From Bacillus sp. 2B10 (GTDB lineage: Bacteria > Pseudomonadota > Alphaproteobacteria > Sphingomonadales > Sphingomonadaceae): 64,000 nt of DNA. Of this stretch, positions 61,181 to 64,000 are shown in pieces; position 1 is the stretch's first letter, and each line of letters opens with the position of its first letter. Where the stretch lies: positions 26,922 to 90,921 of the forward strand of contig RPSH01000014.1 of assembly GCA_003946805.1 (NCBI GenBank). The letters run 5' to 3'. The notes below the pieces were generated by a model, which did not search any database, was not told where the DNA came from, and saw only the letters and a program-made list of their open reading frames with translations. A program made the position numbers and the translations under genes.

Positions 61181-62269
61181 ATGTCGATCAGCTCCCTTGC
61201 GCTGCTACTGGCGATGAACACCGCACCCGTTCCGGCAACCGGTCCGTCCGCACCATCATTGGCGAAGTGGATACCGGGAACGGTCCGATGCGGCGATACC
61301 ATCGTCGATCCGGTCCGGCTCGCCGCCGTCCGGCCCGGGCTGCGCTGGGGCACGGCCGAAACACGCTCCGCAAGCCTGCGGTTTCGCATTGATGCCGAAG
61401 GACGTCCGCTGTCCATCCGGACGACCGACACATCCTACGTTTCGAACAGCGACGACATCGCCCCGGCGCTTGCCGCGTCTACCTTTGCACCCGGCGCGGA
61501 GCGCACGGATTGCCGCGTCGATTATCAGCTGCAACTGATACCCCTGGCACAAGCCGATCCCGTCGATCTGATGGCATATTCCTTGACCCCGAACAGCGGC
61601 CCCCTCCCCACGGAGGGCTGGCACCGGATCCGGTCGGCGGACACCGATTGCCTGCGCCAACCCCGACCCTCCGTGCTGCTTCGGGCCTATCCCGACTTCG
61701 CGAAACTGCCCGGTACGCGGGGCGAACGGCAATGGTCGATGACCGGCTACGACCTCGACGCGCGGGGCCGTCCCATCGACGTACGGACGATCGGCGGGAC
61801 CGGTAACGTCCCGCTCGATGCCGCCGCGCGCAAGGCGGTGTCCGCGTCGCGCTTTACCGAAGGGAAGCGTCAGGGCTGCCTGTACCCCTATTGGCGGGCA
61901 GCCCTGCGGATAGCCGCCCCGCCTGCTCCGGACATAGCCCGGTTCGGGGCGACGCCGCATTGTGTCGCGGCGCCATGGGCGCAGCAGCCGCGCCTGACCT
62001 ACCCACCCGCCTGGAACCATCGCCGGATCGAGGGATGGGCAGTCATCCAGTTCGACGTTGCGCCATGGGGTGAGATCGGGAACACCCGCGTGCTGGCCAG
62101 CGAACCGGCAGAAGCGTTCGGCCAGCAGGCGACGCAGGTAATCCGGTCGGCACGACGGGCGCCGTCACCGACCGGCGCCAGCGGCTGTATCGAACGGGTC
62201 CGGTTTGCGATCCCGCCCGACGGGCAGGTCGGCATCGACGATTTCGGGGATGATCGCGCACCACGATAA
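61181..62269 (+). CDS. Exported protein with three TonB C-terminal-like repeats
   Basis: This 362-residue protein has a short signal-like N-terminus (MSISSLALLLAMNTAPVPA). Three successive segments resemble the TonB C-terminal fold. The first is at about 64-118 (FRIDAEGRPLSIRTTDTSY), the second at about 185-245 (YDLDARGRPIDVRTIGG), and the third is near 275-350 (YPPAWNHRRIEGWAVIQFDVAPWGEIGNTRVL). Each ends with a Cys-containing strand (TDCRVDYQLQLIP, QGCLYPYWRAAL, SGCIERVRFAIP). There is no N-terminal membrane helix with a Pro-rich spacer as in TonB. Function may be in periplasmic protein contacts; it is not assigned. Confidence 0.72.
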   Translation: MSISSLALLLAMNTAPVPATGPSAPSLAKWIPGTVRCGDTIVDPVRLAAVRPGLRWGTAETRSASLRFRIDAEGRPLSIRTTDTSYVSNSDDIAPALAASTFAPGAERTDCRVDYQLQLIPLAQADPVDLMAYSLTPNSGPLPTEGWHRIRSADTDCLRQPRPSVLLRAYPDFAKLPGTRGERQWSMTGYDLDARGRPIDVRTIGGTGNVPLDAAARKAVSASRFTEGKRQGCLYPYWRAALRIAAPPAPDIARFGATPHCVAAPWAQQPRLTYPPAWNHRRIEGWAVIQFDVAPWGEIGNTRVLASEPAEAFGQQATQVIRSARRAPSPTGASGCIERVRFAIPPDGQVGIDDFGDDRAPR

Positions 62270-62286
62270 GCCCGCGATCGTCGGGT

Positions 62287-62514
62287 TCAGTCCTCGCCGT
62301 CCGCGACCTCGCCCGGCCCGTGGACCAGAATGTCGCCCGGCTGGCATTCCAGCACTCGGCAGATCGCGTCGAGCGTGGTGAAGCGGATCGCGCGCGCCTT
62401 GCCGGTCTTCAGGATCGACAGGTTCGCCAGCGTGATGTCGACCGCCTGTGCCAGTTCGGTCAGCGTCATGCGCCGCGCCTGCAGCACTTCGTCGAGACGG
62501 ACGAGCACCGCCAT
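62287..62514 (-). CDS. Small XRE/Cro-type regulator (HTH_26)
   Basis: This 75-residue helix-turn-helix protein contains VRLDEVLQARRMTLTELAQAVDITLANLSILKTGKARAIRFTTL, the family region of YozG-like regulators. It ends with LECQPGDILVH. The ATG at 62514 shares a base with the stop of the DUF2975 membrane gene, so the pair is translated together. This regulator plus DUF2975 pairing is common in bacteria. Palindromes upstream of the pair (63069-63086) are candidate binding sites. Confidence 0.9.
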   Translation of the reverse strand: MAVLVRLDEVLQARRMTLTELAQAVDITLANLSILKTGKARAIRFTTLDAICRVLECQPGDILVHGPGEVADGED

Positions 62515-63035
62515 CAGACCGTCCCCTCCAGATCCTCGCGCAGCGCGGCCCCTTCGGCGAACACCCGTGCCAGCACGAAGGCGACCAGCACCGACAACCA
62601 TCCGCCGATCGAGATCGACGACCCGTCGACCCGCACGCCCATGCCCGTGAAGTTGGGGGTGATGAGCAGCAGCGGCACGTCGAGCAGCTGGATGGCGAGC
62701 AATGCCCAGCCGATCTGCCGCACGCGGCGCGCATTGGGCGAGGCGAAGGTTTCGCCCGCCAGCACCGTGCCGATCACCGCGATCAGCCGCGAGAAGATGA
62801 CATGCGCCGGCACCGACGCGGCGACGCCGAGCAGCAGCAATGCCCGGATGCCGGTCACGACCTGCGCCACGTCGATCGCAGGATATTTCGCCGCGATGCG
62901 CGCCGTGAGCACGTCATGGAGCGGGACGCTGGCCAGCGCGGCGATCAGGAACGCGGTGGCGAAGGCGATGTTGAGGACCAGCAACACGCGCAGGACGACG
63001 ACGGTGAATCGCAATATCCGGTCTCGCCGCGCCAT
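62514..63035 (-). CDS. DUF2975 family membrane protein
   Basis: This 173-residue protein has four hydrophobic helices (about 10-35, 62-85, 105-125, 148-165) and the DUF2975 layout: a basic start MARRDRILRFTVVVLRVLLVL, and a middle VRQIGWALLAIQLLDVPLLL. It is the first gene of a two-gene unit with the small XRE regulator. Function unknown. In this family a membrane protein may modulate its partner regulator, but this is inference from gene pairing. Confidence 0.87.
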   Translation of the reverse strand: MARRDRILRFTVVVLRVLLVLNIAFATAFLIAALASVPLHDVLTARIAAKYPAIDVAQVVTGIRALLLLGVAASVPAHVIFSRLIAVIGTVLAGETFASPNARRVRQIGWALLAIQLLDVPLLLITPNFTGMGVRVDGSSISIGGWLSVLVAFVLARVFAEGAALREDLEGTV

Positions 63036-63068
63036 GCCGCTCCCCTCCTCGCCCGACCGAACGCTAGG

Positions 63069-63086
63069 CGATATATCGATAATCGA
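63069..63086 (-). promoter_or_regulatory. Overlapping palindromes upstream of the DUF2975/XRE pair
   Basis: CGATATATCG (63069-63078) and TCGATAATCGA (63076-63086) are perfect palindromes that overlap by three bases in an AT-rich pocket, 34-51 bases upstream of the DUF2975 start. They are plausible autoregulatory operators for the XRE protein encoded in the same unit. Confidence 0.45.
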
Positions 63087-63106
63087 CAATAGCCGAAGCC
63101 GTCCGG

Positions 63107-64000
63107 TCAGGTCCGTCGGACCTGCCCGTGCAACCGCACGTCGAGCCGGTCGATCATCCGGTCGCCGCGGTCGATGAAGATCGGGGCGAGTTTGCCCTGC
63201 GGCGCGGCCGGACCGACCATGAATGCGGCGGTGGTGCGCGATTCGCGGCCGTCGGCCCAGCGATAGCGCGCATCGATCGCGATCATCGGCACGAAGAACG
63301 ACCGGTCGTTGGCGGTGATGACGTTCACCGCCGCCCGTGGCAGCGTCATCGTCGCCTCCAGATGGCGCCGCTCGCCCGCGCCCAGCGCGAAGGGATCGAG
63401 CCCGCGCTTCTCGCTGTCGGAGAAGAAGGCGGCGATCTGTTCGTCCTGTCGGGCGTTGGCGGTGGTGAGCAGCGTGGCGATGCGCACTTCGTCGACCGCG
63501 ACCGATGCCGGGTTGCCGACAGTCAGGTCGAAATCGAGCAGCGCGCGGTCGCCCTCGGTCCCGACGCGCAGCGGTGCGAGCTGGAATTCGAGGAATGGGC
63601 CGGCGGTCGGCGCGACCGGGACCGGCGGTGCGACCGGGGGCGGTGGCGCGATGGGCGCGGGTGGCGGCACGACGACCGGCGGCGGCTCGGGAGCGACCAC
63701 CACCGGCGCGACCGGTGCGGGTGCATCCGCGTCGACGACCGCCTCGGCCGGGCGACGGCGGCGTCCGAGCAGGAATGCGACGACGCTCGCAACCGCGATC
63801 CCGCCGAGGAACCACACCCACCACGGCAACGCATCGTCCCGGGCAACCGGCGCGGCATCGACCGGAGTCGCGACGGGGGCCGGCGTCGCGGCCTCGATCG
63901 GCGACGGCGTGGGCTCGGACACCGCCAGGACCGGCGGCCCGACATAGGTCGGCTCGGCCGCGGGGGCAGCTTCGACCGGGGTGGGGGTCGGGGTCGGCGT
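63107..64000 (-). CDS. Pro-rich membrane-anchored protein of unknown function (5' end outside window)
   Basis: The frame is open to the window edge, so the N-terminus is missing; an internal GTG at 63922 is not necessarily the start. Visible parts in order are a TPTPTPTP / EAAPAAEP low-complexity segment, one membrane helix (LPWWVWFLGGIAVASVVAFLLG) followed by a basic stretch GRRRRP, a long Pro/Val/Ala-rich spacer, and a C-terminal domain of about 165 residues starting GPFLEFQLAPLRVGTEGD. That domain has beta-rich character and ends in FIDRGDRMIDRLDVRLHGQV. Function unknown. Confidence 0.7.
   Translation of the reverse strand, partial: TPTPTPTPVEAAPAAEPTYVGPPVLAVSEPTPSPIEAATPAPVATPVDAAPVARDDALPWWVWFLGGIAVASVVAFLLGRRRRPAEAVVDADAPAPVAPVVVAPEPPPVVVPPPAPIAPPPPVAPPVPVAPTAGPFLEFQLAPLRVGTEGDRALLDFDLTVGNPASVAVDEVRIATLLTTANARQDEQIAAFFSDSEKRGLDPFALGAGERRHLEATMTLPRAAVNVITANDRSFFVPMIAIDARYRWADGRESRTTAAFMVGPAAPQGKLAPIFIDRGDRMIDRLDVRLHGQVRRT

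Overview
The window is a high-GC chromosomal segment from an alphaproteobacterium, most likely a Sphingomonas or close relative (Sphingomonadaceae). The basis is gene content and order: a pst-phoU-phoB tail, a FYDLN-acid protein beside aroA-cmk, a CpdR-type receiver beside N-formylglutamate amidohydrolase, a TonB-dependent receptor with tryptophan-halogenase-like genes, a SapC protein, and many palindromic intergenic repeats of the kind common in this family. The assignment is by recognition, without a database search.

Layout. 1-4.3 kb: end of the phosphate uptake and regulation operon (pstC partial, pstA, pstB, phoU, phoB). 4.3-12 kb: a secreted Pro/Ala-rich protein, a nucleotidyltransferase, a membrane protein under a palindromic promoter, cysE, a TauE/SafE exporter, the ahpC-ahpD peroxide-defence pair divergent from oxyR, and a fasciclin-domain protein. 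12-23.2 kb: pgsA-moaD-moaE, an LplT-like transporter, a Crp-type regulator, tRNA-Ala, aroA-cmk, nadC, an RNase T2, a DUF4112 protein, a peptide-binding lipoprotein and tRNA-Leu. 23.2-30.3 kb: a seven-gene valine/isobutyrate catabolic operon on the minus strand (mmsA, polysaccharide deacetylase, Rid protein, acyl-CoA dehydrogenase, 3-hydroxyisobutyryl-CoA hydrolase, enoyl-CoA hydratase, 3-hydroxyisobutyrate dehydrogenase).

30.4-45.6 kb is the accessory core: a probable acetylated galacto(gluco)mannan utilisation locus. It holds a GH27 alpha-galactosidase, a CE2-like SGNH acetyl esterase, a JmjC/cupin protein, three translationally coupled flavin-dependent halogenase-family genes, a large TonB-dependent receptor, a GH5 beta-mannanase lipoprotein and an amidase. 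The middle halogenase-like gene has lost all the expected catalytic positions. A GH2 beta-galactosidase overlapping cutC at 56-59.6 kb may be a satellite of the same function. 45.7-59 kb also holds tRNA-Val, cpdR, N-formylglutamate amidohydrolase, a strong small-RNA candidate, cytochrome b561, SapC, an FAD oxidase, a DEAD-box helicase, a short-chain dehydrogenase and a membrane-bound winged-helix regulator. 59.6-64 kb: rplJ-rplL with leader, a protein with repeated TonB-C-like segments, a DUF2975/XRE pair and a truncated Pro-rich membrane protein.

Intergenic DNA is rich in palindromic, MITE-like repeats. Several families recur within the window. At 54.0-54.6 kb one element is interrupted by two others, and comparison with the intact copy at 32 kb gives the order of insertion. 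The ~104-nt RNA candidate at 47.4 kb has its own promoter, three hairpins and a CUCCUCCC anti-Shine-Dalgarno-type linker, and its wobble pairs favour the minus strand.
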